Shown in pieces: positions 8,823-16,639 of a stretch of 38,295 bases of DNA. Position 1 is the first letter of the stretch. Each line of letters starts with the position of its first letter. This DNA is from Deltaproteobacteria bacterium (lineage in GTDB: Bacteria > Desulfobacterota > DSM-4660 > Desulfatiglandales > Desulfatiglandaceae). The position numbers and the translations under genes are program-made. The stretch spans positions 1 to 38,295 of the forward strand of contig JAFDDR010000009.1 of assembly GCA_019310785.1 (NCBI GenBank), read 5' to 3'. The notes under the pieces were generated by a model. It was given only the letters and a program-made list of their open reading frames with translations. It searched no databases and was not told the origin of the DNA.

Positions 8823-9763
8823 TTCGCCCCTTCCATCACCTTTTTGACAAGCTTTCCGGCTAACACGGAAAGCATCCGTTTCCTGTAATCAGGATCGAGG
8901 ACCGTATTGCCGACAGGCCTTACCTGTTTGAGGACCGCCTTGAGGGCCTCCCCGACTGCGTCGTGCGAGGGTTGTTTTATTTCAACCACATACGGCTTGG
9001 GCCCGACGGCTCCTACGGCTAATTTGCCCGTCCCGTCCACAAATGAAAACGCCACGCCCAAGAGAGGATAGTCAATGGCGCCCCGAATCCGCAGCTTTTC
9101 GTAACCCCCGATGCTCTTCTTCTTCGGTACGAAGATTGCGGTGAGAATTTCACCAGGTTGAAGATCGAAGGGCTTGTCCGCCTTGTTGGTATAGAGTTCC
9201 TCCAGATTGAGGCGCCTCACCTCGTCGGGTCCGGAGAGTTCTATCTCCGCAGACAGCGTACACAAAGCGGGAGCATTATCGCTGCAATAGTTTGCAAAGC
9301 AGGTATTGGCGCCCGGGACGGTATTGCAGCTCTCACCGCCCATTTTCAGGCAAAAGCCCTTGGATCTGCGCCAGAATTCCGATTGGTTATAGAAGAGGCA
9401 TCGGGAATTCTGAAGCAGATTGCCACCGATTGTGCCCCTCATTTGGAGGGATTCACACGAAGTCGCATCGAGCGAAGCCTCGAGCGCAGGAAAGGAGTCT
9501 CGAACGAGGTCGTTTTGTTTGATGTCGAAAATCCGCGCCAGGGCCCCGATCCTGATCCGGTCGCCTTGATCCTCTACTGCTGTGAGCGGGGCAATGCGCT
9601 TCAGGTCGATGACGGCTTTGGGCTTTTCAAGACCCAGCTTCATGCGAGGAACCAAATCGGTCCCCCCACTCAGGTAAACGGCCTCGCCTTGGAACTCCCG
9701 GTAAAGCCGGACGGCTTCCTCAACATCCTTTGGGCTTCTAAACTCAAATTTCGAGGCTATCAT
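8819..9763 (-). CDS. Molybdenum hydroxylase FAD subunit with extra [4Fe-4S] loop (HcrB-like)
   Basis: A 314-residue FAD-binding subunit. LSGGTDLVPRMKLG (about residues 31-44) and MRGTIGGNLL (about 108-117) are the FAD motifs. The unusual part is an insertion after NLL with the text RCLFYNQSEFW, GFCLK, ESCNT and ANTCF, which places cysteines at residues 122, 138, 146 and 155. From family knowledge, this loop is the hallmark of 4-hydroxybenzoyl-CoA reductase beta subunits, where it holds an extra [4Fe-4S] cluster that lets the enzyme run as a low-potential reductase. Ordinary xanthine dehydrogenases and CO dehydrogenases lack it. The ends overlap both neighbours by four bases. The substrate need not be 4-hydroxybenzoyl-CoA. 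Confidence 0.92.
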   Translation of the reverse strand: MIASKFEFRSPKDVEEAVRLYREFQGEAVYLSGGTDLVPRMKLGLEKPKAVIDLKRIAPLTAVEDQGDRIRIGALARIFDIKQNDLVRDSFPALEASLDATSCESLQMRGTIGGNLLQNSRCLFYNQSEFWRRSKGFCLKMGGESCNTVPGANTCFANYCSDNAPALCTLSAEIELSGPDEVRRLNLEELYTNKADKPFDLQPGEILTAIFVPKKKSIGGYEKLRIRGAIDYPLLGVAFSFVDGTGKLAVGAVGPKPYVVEIKQPSHDAVGEALKAVLKQVRPVGNTVLDPDYRKRMLSVLAGKLVKKVMEGAK

Positions 9764-12042
9764 GACTCACCTCCACCTTTCGCTGCGTCGAGAGCCTTGA
9801 GGACCCGGTCCGGGGTAAGAGGGAACTCGTTAAGGGGCACTCCTAGAGCGTTATGAACCGCGCAGACCACCGCGCTGTAAGCGTTCATGCGCGTTGACAG
9901 ACCTCCCTCTTTTGCGCCGAAGGGCCCCTCCGGATCGTTCGAGCAGACAATCACGGGCTCGATTTCAGGCATGTCGCAGGCTAACGGCACTTTGTATTCG
10001 AGGAGGTCGGGATTAAGCAGCAGGCCTTCGGTCCACCGCATCTCTTCCGTGAGCACCGCTACACCGGCTTGATGGATCGATCCCTCGATCTGCCCTTCTA
10101 CCGCCATGGTGTTGATCGGGTTTCCGCAATCGTGGGCAGCGACAAAGTGCGGGATGCGTATTTGCCCGGTCTCTTTGTCCACGGTCACTTCCGCGACCGA
10201 GCAACCGAATGAGAAGGTCCCCGCCATTTGACCGTACGGGTTCTTGATCCATTCCCGCTGGAAATCGACTTTCGGCATATATGCGCCCGTAGCGGCGATG
10301 GGCTTTCCCTGAAAAAAGGCTTCACGGACAATCCACCGCAGGGGTATACCCTTCGAAGGGTCCGTTTTCGATACGATCGTTCGATCCTTCAGGTCGAGGT
10401 CTTCCGCGGGATGATTCATCTTGGCCGCGGCGAAGCCCAGTATCTGGCGCTTGGCGTCCTCACACGCGCGCTTCACCGCGTTTCCTCCGACAAACGAAGC
10501 GGCCTGCGAGTACGCTCCGGGATCGAGATTCGTCGCCTCAGTATCCGCATTGACCAGGTTAATGTCTTCAACGGGGATCCCTAACACCTCGGACGCGATC
10601 TGTATCGCCATGGACTCATTCCCCATCCCCGTGTCGCAGATGCCCGTCACGATGGTCGCCTGCCCGTCATCATTGAGTTTGACGTAACACGCGGAGCCGG
10701 ACCTGAACCCCATTGGGAAGCCGCACATGACACCAACGCATCCCATGCCGATTCCCTCTCCTTCATTCAGTCCGGCCCGTTTCTCCGTCCACTTGGCCTG
10801 TTCGGCCGCCCGGCGTATGGGTTCCTCAAGGCCGCCACTGATGATCAGGGATTTTGTGGCCGTCTCTTCCCCGACTTTGAGCCCATTTTTGAGCCTGATC
10901 TCCATGGGATCCATGCCCAGCTCTTGGGCGATCATGTCCAACTGCATTTCGTTGCCGCCGAGGAAGGCCCTGCCGTGAGCCCCGTACATCCCCCGAATTC
11001 CCTTGTTGGTGATCACTCGATATCCATCGTATCTGACGTTCGGGAATCGGTAGGCCTCCTCATAGACGTAGTACGGAATCGACGCGGCGATGGGTCCTGT
11101 GCTGCTGTATGCGCCGCCGTCATAAAAAACGCTGAACTCCTTGGCCGTTATAGTGCCGTCTTTCTTGACACCTGTCTTGATCGTCGCCTTTATGTCGTGA
11201 ACCTGCCGCGTACAGGCTGCGTTTTCCTCTCGCGTCAACACGAGCTTGACCGGGCGTCCCGTCTTTACGGACAGCAGGGACGTCACGAGATCTCCGGGAG
11301 ATACTTCGGAGCGTGAGCCGAAGTGACCTCCCACGTTGATACGTCTAACGCGCACTTTATTGAGGGGCATTTTCAGCAGATTTGAGAGGGCCTTGGCGCG
11401 TACGTGCGGCCCGGCGTTGGGCACCCACAGGTCCAGGTAGCCGTTGGCGTAGGAGGCTAAAACCGCGTATGGTTCGAGCGTTGAGTAGGCTTCACCCGCG
11501 GCATGGAACGTGTCTTCCCGTACGAGATGCGCCCGGGCGAAAGCCTCGTCCACTTCACCGACTTCGATGTGGACATGAACGTTAATGTTATTTGCGTACT
11601 CCTCATGAATCAGCGGCGCGCCCTCTTCCATGGCCTCATCGGGATCGAAGACCGCAGGCAGGGGCTCATAATCGACCCGGATAAGATCGAGGGCCAAAAG
11701 CGCCGTCTCTTCGTCTACGGCCGCGACGCCTGCCACATCTTCTCCAACGTATCTCACCCTGTCCACCGCTATCATCGGATGGTCCTGCGTGTATTTGAAG
11801 ACGCCCCATTTGACACCGTGCGCATCGGCCGCCGTCACGACGGCCTTCACGCCTGGGAGCTGCAACGCCCTGCTCGTGTCGATATTGAGGATCTTTGCGT
11901 GCGGATGAGGGCTTCGCAGCACCTTCGCGCAGAGCATCCTGGGAAACTTGAGGTCGGCAGTGAAGTTAGCGCTCCCGGTTACCTTGGCAAGGCTGTCCGT
12001 CCGTCTCATCCGCGTGCCTATAATGGTGTGTTCCCTGTCCAT
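9760..12042 (-). CDS. Molybdenum hydroxylase large (molybdopterin) subunit, HcrA/XdhA-like
   Basis: A 760-residue molybdopterin-binding subunit. GSANFTADLKFPRMLCAKVLRSPHPHA opens domain 1. The molybdopterin-binding domain shows GGHFGSRSEV, RGMYGAHGRAF, GICDTGMGN and GPFGAKEGGLS, where the Glu of KEGG matches the catalytic glutamate next to molybdenum. The CO-dehydrogenase active-site loop (AYRCSFR) is absent, so this is not a CO dehydrogenase. Length is normal. AAGGATG precedes the ATG. It is the first gene of the operon, with the FAD subunit overlapping by four bases. Together with the HcrB-like loop next door, the enzyme is best described as a 4-hydroxybenzoyl-CoA-reductase-type complex of unknown substrate. 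Confidence 0.93.
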   Translation of the reverse strand: MDREHTIIGTRMRRTDSLAKVTGSANFTADLKFPRMLCAKVLRSPHPHAKILNIDTSRALQLPGVKAVVTAADAHGVKWGVFKYTQDHPMIAVDRVRYVGEDVAGVAAVDEETALLALDLIRVDYEPLPAVFDPDEAMEEGAPLIHEEYANNINVHVHIEVGEVDEAFARAHLVREDTFHAAGEAYSTLEPYAVLASYANGYLDLWVPNAGPHVRAKALSNLLKMPLNKVRVRRINVGGHFGSRSEVSPGDLVTSLLSVKTGRPVKLVLTREENAACTRQVHDIKATIKTGVKKDGTITAKEFSVFYDGGAYSSTGPIAASIPYYVYEEAYRFPNVRYDGYRVITNKGIRGMYGAHGRAFLGGNEMQLDMIAQELGMDPMEIRLKNGLKVGEETATKSLIISGGLEEPIRRAAEQAKWTEKRAGLNEGEGIGMGCVGVMCGFPMGFRSGSACYVKLNDDGQATIVTGICDTGMGNESMAIQIASEVLGIPVEDINLVNADTEATNLDPGAYSQAASFVGGNAVKRACEDAKRQILGFAAAKMNHPAEDLDLKDRTIVSKTDPSKGIPLRWIVREAFFQGKPIAATGAYMPKVDFQREWIKNPYGQMAGTFSFGCSVAEVTVDKETGQIRIPHFVAAHDCGNPINTMAVEGQIEGSIHQAGVAVLTEEMRWTEGLLLNPDLLEYKVPLACDMPEIEPVIVCSNDPEGPFGAKEGGLSTRMNAYSAVVCAVHNALGVPLNEFPLTPDRVLKALDAAKGGGES

Positions 12043-12180
12043 AAGACATCCTTTGCACTACGTATTGAGTGTGATAAGAAGTTGTTTTTTTGTGCGCCGA
12101 GTATAGAGTACTCCCCATTGTGGGTCAAGCCAAAAATGGCCCCAAAATTTATTGGCTATGGCAAAGAGGAAACCCAGTAA

Positions 12181-12384
12181 ACGGATATTCCCGGCATCTT
12201 TGCAGGTGGTGATGTGGCCGGAGGCCCTGGTGCCATAATTGATGCCATTGCAGCCGGACAGAGGGCCGCAACCTCCATTGATAAATTCTTAGGCGGTGAC
12301 GGCGTAAAGGGGCAAGTCCATTTCGAAATGCCATTTTGCCTGCAAATGATGATGAAGATCAGCACATCTCCCAAAGCTAATTGA
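12181..12384 (+). pseudogene. C-terminal remnant of an FAD/NAD(P)-dependent oxidoreductase
   Basis: Read from base 12181, the frame gives TDIPGIFAGGDVAGGPGA followed by IIDAIAAGQRAATSIDKFLGG, which is the well-known C-terminal motif of GltD-like and related pyridine-nucleotide flavoproteins (the G.FA.GD...G...v..A...G..aA..I). An in-frame stop directly precedes it and the frame ends at 12382-12384. No start codon or upstream domain is present, so this is a remnant of a lost gene. Its upstream neighbour is the divergent molybdenum enzyme. Confidence 0.65.
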
Positions 12385-12729
12385 CTTAACTCGATTTTTC
12401 GCCCATAATCATATCACCTTTGTCTGTTTTATTCGATTTGTAAATGGAATATTCCAACTGAATTGACCAAAATCAGGCAACTGAAACCCCCTAACGCATA
12501 AACGCGGCTCGGTCCAATCCCGCTGCGGGATAAACGCAATGAAGACAAGCTTCACTCCGTTTACAATCTTTAACGTTGGACGGCGGCTTGGAAATGTCGA
12601 AGACGAGAGATTCCACCTTGACTGCATGCTGAACAGAAAAGGGGCCAGGCAAATAATTACAGGAGGCTTGAATGAAACTGTACGAGTGAGGTTAGGGTTG
12701 AATCTAAATGAAGAGGTTATCAATAGAAA
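12385..12729. other. Gap without a recognisable gene
   Basis: 345 bases between the flavoprotein remnant and the crotonase gene. Frames are open on both strands (64 codons + and 104 codons -) but neither resembles a family I know, and they overlap each other. No convincing hairpin or promoter was picked out. Confidence 0.4.
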
Positions 12730-13575
12730 ATGACTAAAAGACTATTTAAAACTATTCTCTACGAAAAAGAGAATGATACCGGGATTGTAATGGTCACCAT
12801 AAATAGACCGGAAATTAAAAATGCTCTAACCTTTCGAGTCGTTTTGGAACTGTATTGGGCAGTGGATGCAGTGGAAAAGGATGATACGGCAAAGGCATTG
12901 ATCATTACCGGTGCCGGGCCTGAAGGCGATCATGATCCTGCGAATGAAGCATTTAGTAGTGGTGCATATCTAAATCCGACAGAGCTTCAATCGATGGATG
13001 AAGAGACAAAGGGTGAAATCGATTTGACAGATATTGCGCAAAAGAAGCTTTGTTTAAAGCTTTGGTCGCTCTACAAACCCGTTATAGTTGCAATGAACGG
13101 ACTCGCAATAGGAGGCGGCCTTACTATCCCTTTAGCATGCGCGGACCTGATCTTTGCCTCTGAGCATGCATGGGGTAAACTCCCTTTTGTGAGTCTGGGA
13201 ATTGTACCTGAACTTGCTTCAAGCTATCTTTTGCCGCGTCTGCTTGGATTCCAGAAAGCAAAAGAAATAATGTTTTTCGGAGAAAAGATTACTGCACAGC
13301 AGATGCTCGAGTCGGGCATTATAAACAAGGTGCTTCCTCACGAGGGATTGATCTCTTATGCCAGAGAAACAGCATTAAAGCTTATACCACCTAAGGGGGC
13401 ATGGCAAGCCGTACGCATGACAAAAGAGATACTTCACAAGCCTCTCATTGAAGCTGTAACACGCGCCCTCGATCTTGAAAATACTGCTTTAAATAAAGCA
13501 TTTTCGTCAAATGATTTTTTTGAAGCAATAAACGCACGCATTGAAAAGAGAGCGCCCGTTTTTAAAGGTGAATAA
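12730..13575 (+). CDS. Enoyl-CoA hydratase/isomerase family protein, isomerase-like
   Basis: A 281-residue crotonase-fold protein. MVTINRPEIKNALTFRVVLEL is the N-terminal family block, GAYLNPTEL replaces the usual GaDL oxyanion segment, and MNGLAIGGGLTIPLACADLIFAS supplies the second oxyanion-hole glycine. The two catalytic glutamates of true hydratases appear to be missing: GGGLT has Thr where GGGCE has Glu, and KLPFVSLG has Phe where QPEI has Glu. Instead there is VPELASSYLLPRLLG, the arrangement usual for enoyl-CoA isomerases and PaaG-like enzymes. I therefore infer an isomerase-type reaction on an enoyl-CoA. It stands alone, about 100 bases before the NifX/permease gene. Confidence 0.88.
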   Translation: MTKRLFKTILYEKENDTGIVMVTINRPEIKNALTFRVVLELYWAVDAVEKDDTAKALIITGAGPEGDHDPANEAFSSGAYLNPTELQSMDEETKGEIDLTDIAQKKLCLKLWSLYKPVIVAMNGLAIGGGLTIPLACADLIFASEHAWGKLPFVSLGIVPELASSYLLPRLLGFQKAKEIMFFGEKITAQQMLESGIINKVLPHEGLISYARETALKLIPPKGAWQAVRMTKEILHKPLIEAVTRALDLENTALNKAFSSNDFFEAINARIEKRAPVFKGE

Positions 13576-13584
13576 TAAGAATCC

Positions 13585-13668
13585 TGTCCCAGCCTCTGAC
13601 CTGAACCAGCCTCCGGCCCATAGGGCCTACGGCCCGGAGGGACGACCAGGGTTTCAATTTCAGGAATA
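13585..13668. repeat. GC-rich hairpin with family-1 repeat tail
   Basis: CCTCCGGCCC (from 13610) and GGCCCGGAGG (to 13640) form a strong hairpin. The flanks read TCTGACCTG and GACCAGGGTTTCAAT, the same tail words found at the ends of the two family-1 repeats. No T-run follows, so it is not a standard terminator. It lies just before the ATG of the NifX/permease gene. Confidence 0.5.
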
Positions 13669-13673
13669 TCATA

Positions 13674-14477
13674 ATGCGTATTGCAATTTCAGCAGACGGT
13701 CCATCCCTTGATACGACAGTGGGTGGACGCTTCGGGACCTCCAAGTATCTTCTTATAGTTGATTCAGAGACCGGTGAAGTCGAGACCGTTGTGAATCCGG
13801 GCGCCACAAGTTTGAGCCATTCGGGAATACAGGCCGTTATCACGGTCATCAGCAAAAAGCCGGATGTCTTGCTCACGGGGTATCTGAGTCCAACAGCAGA
13901 AAAGCACCTCACCGCAAACGGAATCCGTGTGGTTCAGGGGGAAGGCGGGTCACTGTCAAAGGCCCTGGAAAAGTTCAATCAAAACCTGATCCAGGAAAAC
14001 ACCGGCCTTGGTAATGCACCGGCCCGGCCTTCAGGGGCTTACAGAGACATACTGAAGCACACAATCAGAAATTCATCCAGGCAGTTTGGCAGAGCCCTTC
14101 CGGTTATGATGTCCGTGATCCTGCTCCTGGGACTTTTCCAGGCCTTCGCGGGCACGGGCGTTATCGCATCGTTCTTTTCAGGACAGGGGTTATGGGATAT
14201 ATTCCGGGGAGCATTTGCAGGAAGCATTTTTGCCGGGAACCCTATCACCAGCTATGTAATTGGCGGAGAACTTCTTGCGCAGGGGGCCAGTCTATTTGCC
14301 GTTACGGCCTTTTTGGTGGCCTGGGTGACGGTCGGTCTGATCCAGCTACCTGCTGAGATTGATGCCCTGGGAATGCGCTTCGCTTTGATCAGGAATGGCC
14401 TCTCTTTTATCGCCAGTCTATGCATCGCCGGGGTCACTGTCGCTGCATGTCGACTTTTTGTTGGAGGGTGCCTGTGA
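13674..14477 (+). CDS. NifX/DIMC-domain protein fused to N-terminal half of an ArsP-type permease
   Basis: The 267 residues split in two. Residues 1-105 (MRIAISADGPSLDTTVGGRFG, then PDVLLTGYLSPTAEKHLTANGI) form a dinitrogenase iron-molybdenum-cofactor-binding domain as in NifX and MTH1175-like proteins. After a short linker, residues about 140-265 hold four hydrophobic segments and the motif FAGNPITSYVIGGELLAQGAS, followed by WVTVGLIQLPAE, matching the first half of COG0701/ArsP_1 permeases. The second half is encoded by the next gene, whose GTG overlaps this stop. I infer a two-chain inner-membrane permease with a soluble metal-cluster- or ligand-binding domain. The exported substrate is unknown. 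Confidence 0.8.
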   Translation: MRIAISADGPSLDTTVGGRFGTSKYLLIVDSETGEVETVVNPGATSLSHSGIQAVITVISKKPDVLLTGYLSPTAEKHLTANGIRVVQGEGGSLSKALEKFNQNLIQENTGLGNAPARPSGAYRDILKHTIRNSSRQFGRALPVMMSVILLLGLFQAFAGTGVIASFFSGQGLWDIFRGAFAGSIFAGNPITSYVIGGELLAQGASLFAVTAFLVAWVTVGLIQLPAEIDALGMRFALIRNGLSFIASLCIAGVTVAACRLFVGGCL

Positions 14478-15010
14478 AGGGGAACAAATCGGATAAATGG
14501 ACATTCCATGGCCCTTATATGTTTGCGCTTGGGGTGGGCCTCCTGTACGGAATCCTTTTTTGTATTGAACCGGAAAGGACAGTCCTGGCCTTGAGCACCA
14601 GCGCAAAAATCTTCGGGTACATCCTCCTGCCCCTTTCCATGGTCTTTGTTTTGATGATCCTTGTGAACCTCTTTTTCAGGTCCTCGCAGGTTACTCGACT
14701 ACTTGGTGAAAAGGCTGGTTTCCGGGGTGTCATGCTGTCTGCGGCAGCCGGAATCATCTCCATGGGGCCCATTTACGCCTGGTATCCACTCCTTAAAGAG
14801 GTAAAACAAAGGGGGGCAGGAAACACTGCAATTGCCGTTTTTCTGGGTAACCGGGCGGTTAAGCCGTTCCTCCTGCCAATTATGATCTCCTATTTCGGAT
14901 GGATCTATGTTTTGCTCCTAACTTTTTTCATATTCATTGCGTCGGTTGTTATAGGTTATGCTCTTGATGCCATCTACAATGCCGTTAGCCTTGGCCATCA
15001 TCAAAATTGA
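14474..15010 (+). CDS. C-terminal half of ArsP-type (COG0701) permease
   Basis: A 178-residue membrane protein with about four or five hydrophobic segments. The block SMGPIYAWYPLLKEVKQRGA plus AIAVFLGNRAVKPFLLPIMI is the second-half signature of COG0701 permeases. The GTG start at 14474 overlaps the upstream TGA and has GGAGG seven bases before it, so it should be translationally coupled to the upstream gene and made in equal amount. In ArsP and most relatives both halves are in one chain; here the chain is split at the cytoplasmic linker. Function (organoarsenical, metal or other export) cannot be decided from sequence. Confidence 0.82.
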   Translation: MKGNKSDKWTFHGPYMFALGVGLLYGILFCIEPERTVLALSTSAKIFGYILLPLSMVFVLMILVNLFFRSSQVTRLLGEKAGFRGVMLSAAAGIISMGPIYAWYPLLKEVKQRGAGNTAIAVFLGNRAVKPFLLPIMISYFGWIYVLLLTFFIFIASVVIGYALDAIYNAVSLGHHQN

Positions 15011-15011
15011 C

Positions 15012-15268
15012 AGTAACTGGTTCACGATTCAGGGGTTCACGGTTTAAGCCCGCACTCCCTGTCCCGAGACCAAGACGGGATCGGGAGGTGCGACGTAACG
15101 TGCGCTTTAAAAAGGTTCTTCTGAACATTATGGCCAGAGGTTCTATGAAAAGTACTGCTAAAACAGGTCTGGGCCAGGGGTTAATAAACGATAAACATAG
15201 GCCAGCATGAATATAAGGCAACCAACCGTGAACCATAAACCGTGAACCTGACAACCTGTGCAGTTACA
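15012..15268. repeat. Inverted-repeat element, family 2, complete copy 1
   Basis: A 257-base element with inverted ends: GTAACTGGTTCACG on the left, and CAGTTAC preceded by AACCGTGAACC and GAACCTGACAACCTG on the right. Each end carries tandem GGTTCACGGTT words. Inside is a hairpin (GCACTCCC ... GGGAGGTGC around TCCCG/CGGGA). No gene lies in it. Size and ends match the copy at 37349-37572. It is MITE-like, but no target-site duplication is obvious. Confidence 0.7.
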
Positions 15269-15293
15269 CGGGGAGAAGACAAAGGAGGATAAA

Positions 15294-15605
15294 ATGCCTT
15301 TCTGGAATATAGTTGACTTAGAGCTGGATGAATTCAGGCCGGGAATCAATAGCAAGGCTGAAATCGGCGACGACCTGATAATGGTATGCATGGAGATAGA
15401 CCCTGGAAAAGAAGATGTCGGGCATGAACATTCCTTTGACCAGTGCGGCATAGTCTTGCAGGGTCAAATAGAAATGTTTATGGGTGATGAGCGAAGAGTA
15501 CTTAATACAAATGAAACCTATTTCATACCCTCCGGCGAGCTTCATGGATGGAAGACATTCGATAATAAAGTATTACTTTTGGATGTATCGTTAAAACAAA
15601 CCTGA
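15294..15605 (+). CDS. Small cupin-domain protein
   Basis: 103 residues forming one cupin barrel. HEHSFDQCGIVLQGQIEMFM is cupin motif 1 (two His and a Gln in place of the usual Glu-related ligand spacing) and FIPSGELHGW is motif 2 with the third His. Such small cupins bind a metal and act as isomerases, dioxygenases or sensors; no specific role can be assigned. The ATG at 15294 follows AAAGGAGG at ideal distance, so the earlier in-frame ATG at 15258, which lies inside the repeat, is not used. The gene appears monocistronic. Confidence 0.85.
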   Translation: MPFWNIVDLELDEFRPGINSKAEIGDDLIMVCMEIDPGKEDVGHEHSFDQCGIVLQGQIEMFMGDERRVLNTNETYFIPSGELHGWKTFDNKVLLLDVSLKQT

Positions 15606-15661
15606 CAACGAATGCTACGGTCTTTCAACACACTAAATTCCATTTCACCGCGGAGGCTATT

Positions 15662-16345
15662 ATGGGTTCCTTTCCTGGTTTTCCGGAAGATTTGTTCCGG
15701 TTTCTGAAGGATCTTTCCCAAAACAACAACCGAGAGTGGTTCAACAAGAATAAGGACCGTTATCAGAAATCAGTCGTTTTACCTGTAAAAGACTTTATAG
15801 TAGTGATGGGCGAACGATTGAATAAGATTAGCAGGAGCTTTATGGCCGATCCACGTACAAATGGTGGTTCCATGTTTCGAATCTACCGGGATATTCGTTT
15901 TTCAAAAGACAAACGTCCTTACAAGGAGAATGTTGGTTGCCAATTTCGTCACGTTGCCGGGAAAAGCGCACACGCGCCGGGGTTTTACGTCCATTTAGAA
16001 CCGGGCAATGTATTTGTTGGCGGAGGAATCTGGAAGCCACCTAACCCCGTTCTTGCTAAAATTCGCACTTCAATTGTTGAGCAGCCCGAAAAATGGTCAG
16101 AGGTCATAAAAAGAATGAAATATTTCTCTACAATAGAAGGTGATCAGTTGAAACGTCCGCCTAAAGGCTACGATGCTGACCATCCATTTATTGAAGACCT
16201 CAAGCGCAAGTCCTTTTTCTTGAAACGTAATGTAGGATCTGACCTAATTACGAAACCAGAGTTCATAAACGAAACCGAGCGGGCATTTATGCACGCCGCA
16301 CCCTTGATGAAATTTATTTCAAATGCGATGGGTTTATCGTTTTAA
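15662..16345 (+). CDS. DUF2461 family protein
   Basis: A full-length 227-residue DUF2461 (TIGR02453) protein. FPGFPEDLFRFLKDLSQNNN and REWFNKNKDRY form the conserved start, and MFRIYRDIRFSKDKRPYKEN is the central family motif. HAPGFYVHLEPGNVFVGGG follows, again as in the family. The family is widespread in bacteria and some fungi, has no established biochemical function, and is soluble (no signal peptide or membrane segment). No neighbour suggests a role. Confidence 0.9.
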   Translation: MGSFPGFPEDLFRFLKDLSQNNNREWFNKNKDRYQKSVVLPVKDFIVVMGERLNKISRSFMADPRTNGGSMFRIYRDIRFSKDKRPYKENVGCQFRHVAGKSAHAPGFYVHLEPGNVFVGGGIWKPPNPVLAKIRTSIVEQPEKWSEVIKRMKYFSTIEGDQLKRPPKGYDADHPFIEDLKRKSFFLKRNVGSDLITKPEFINETERAFMHAAPLMKFISNAMGLSF

Positions 16346-16412
16346 TATAACAAGACCCTCAACCCACCCATCCACATGCATAAATGGCTCAAATATTATT
16401 TTTTACTGATCT

Positions 16413-16565
16413 ATGAAGTATACTTGGGACTTCATGAGTTACCGGGTGCCTGAAAAAAGGATTTTGGCTGCCTCGGAAGCGATGGGCTGCGACGACGGTT
16501 CCGGTTGCATCTTTACCGAATTTCCGGTGGACTACGACACCTACCTGATAACCAGTTACGAATAA
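16413..16565 (+). CDS. 50-residue orphan protein or gene fragment
   Basis: An ATG at 16413 opens a frame of 50 codons with normal-looking codon use and protein-like composition: MKYTWDFMSYRVPEKRILAA, then MGCDDGSGCIF and PVDYDTYLITSYE. It has no good ribosome binding site and I do not recognise it. It could be a small protein with two cysteines or the C-terminal stub of a lost gene. It lies about 75 bases before the ilvD start. Confidence 0.35.
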   Translation: MKYTWDFMSYRVPEKRILAASEAMGCDDGSGCIFTEFPVDYDTYLITSYE

Positions 16566-16639
16566 ACAAATCAATATATTTGATGAAAAATAGCTACATG
16601 TAGTCATTTACAAGACAATTATCAACAGGAGGTATCACA

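Noticed and set aside
9158-9856. 232-codon open frame on the + strand
   Set aside because: It lies wholly antisense to the FAD subunit gene, whose family motifs are certain; the frame has no family likeness.
9760-12042. Large subunit of aerobic CO dehydrogenase (CoxL)
   Set aside because: The AYRCSFR active-site loop is missing, and the FAD subunit has the four-Cys loop absent from CoxM.
11503-12180. 225-codon open frame on the + strand
   Set aside because: Antisense to the molybdopterin subunit; translated sequence has no recognisable motif.
12409-12723. 104-codon minus-strand frame upstream of the crotonase gene
   Set aside because: No ribosome site and no family likeness; conflicts with an equally open + frame, so it is probably chance.
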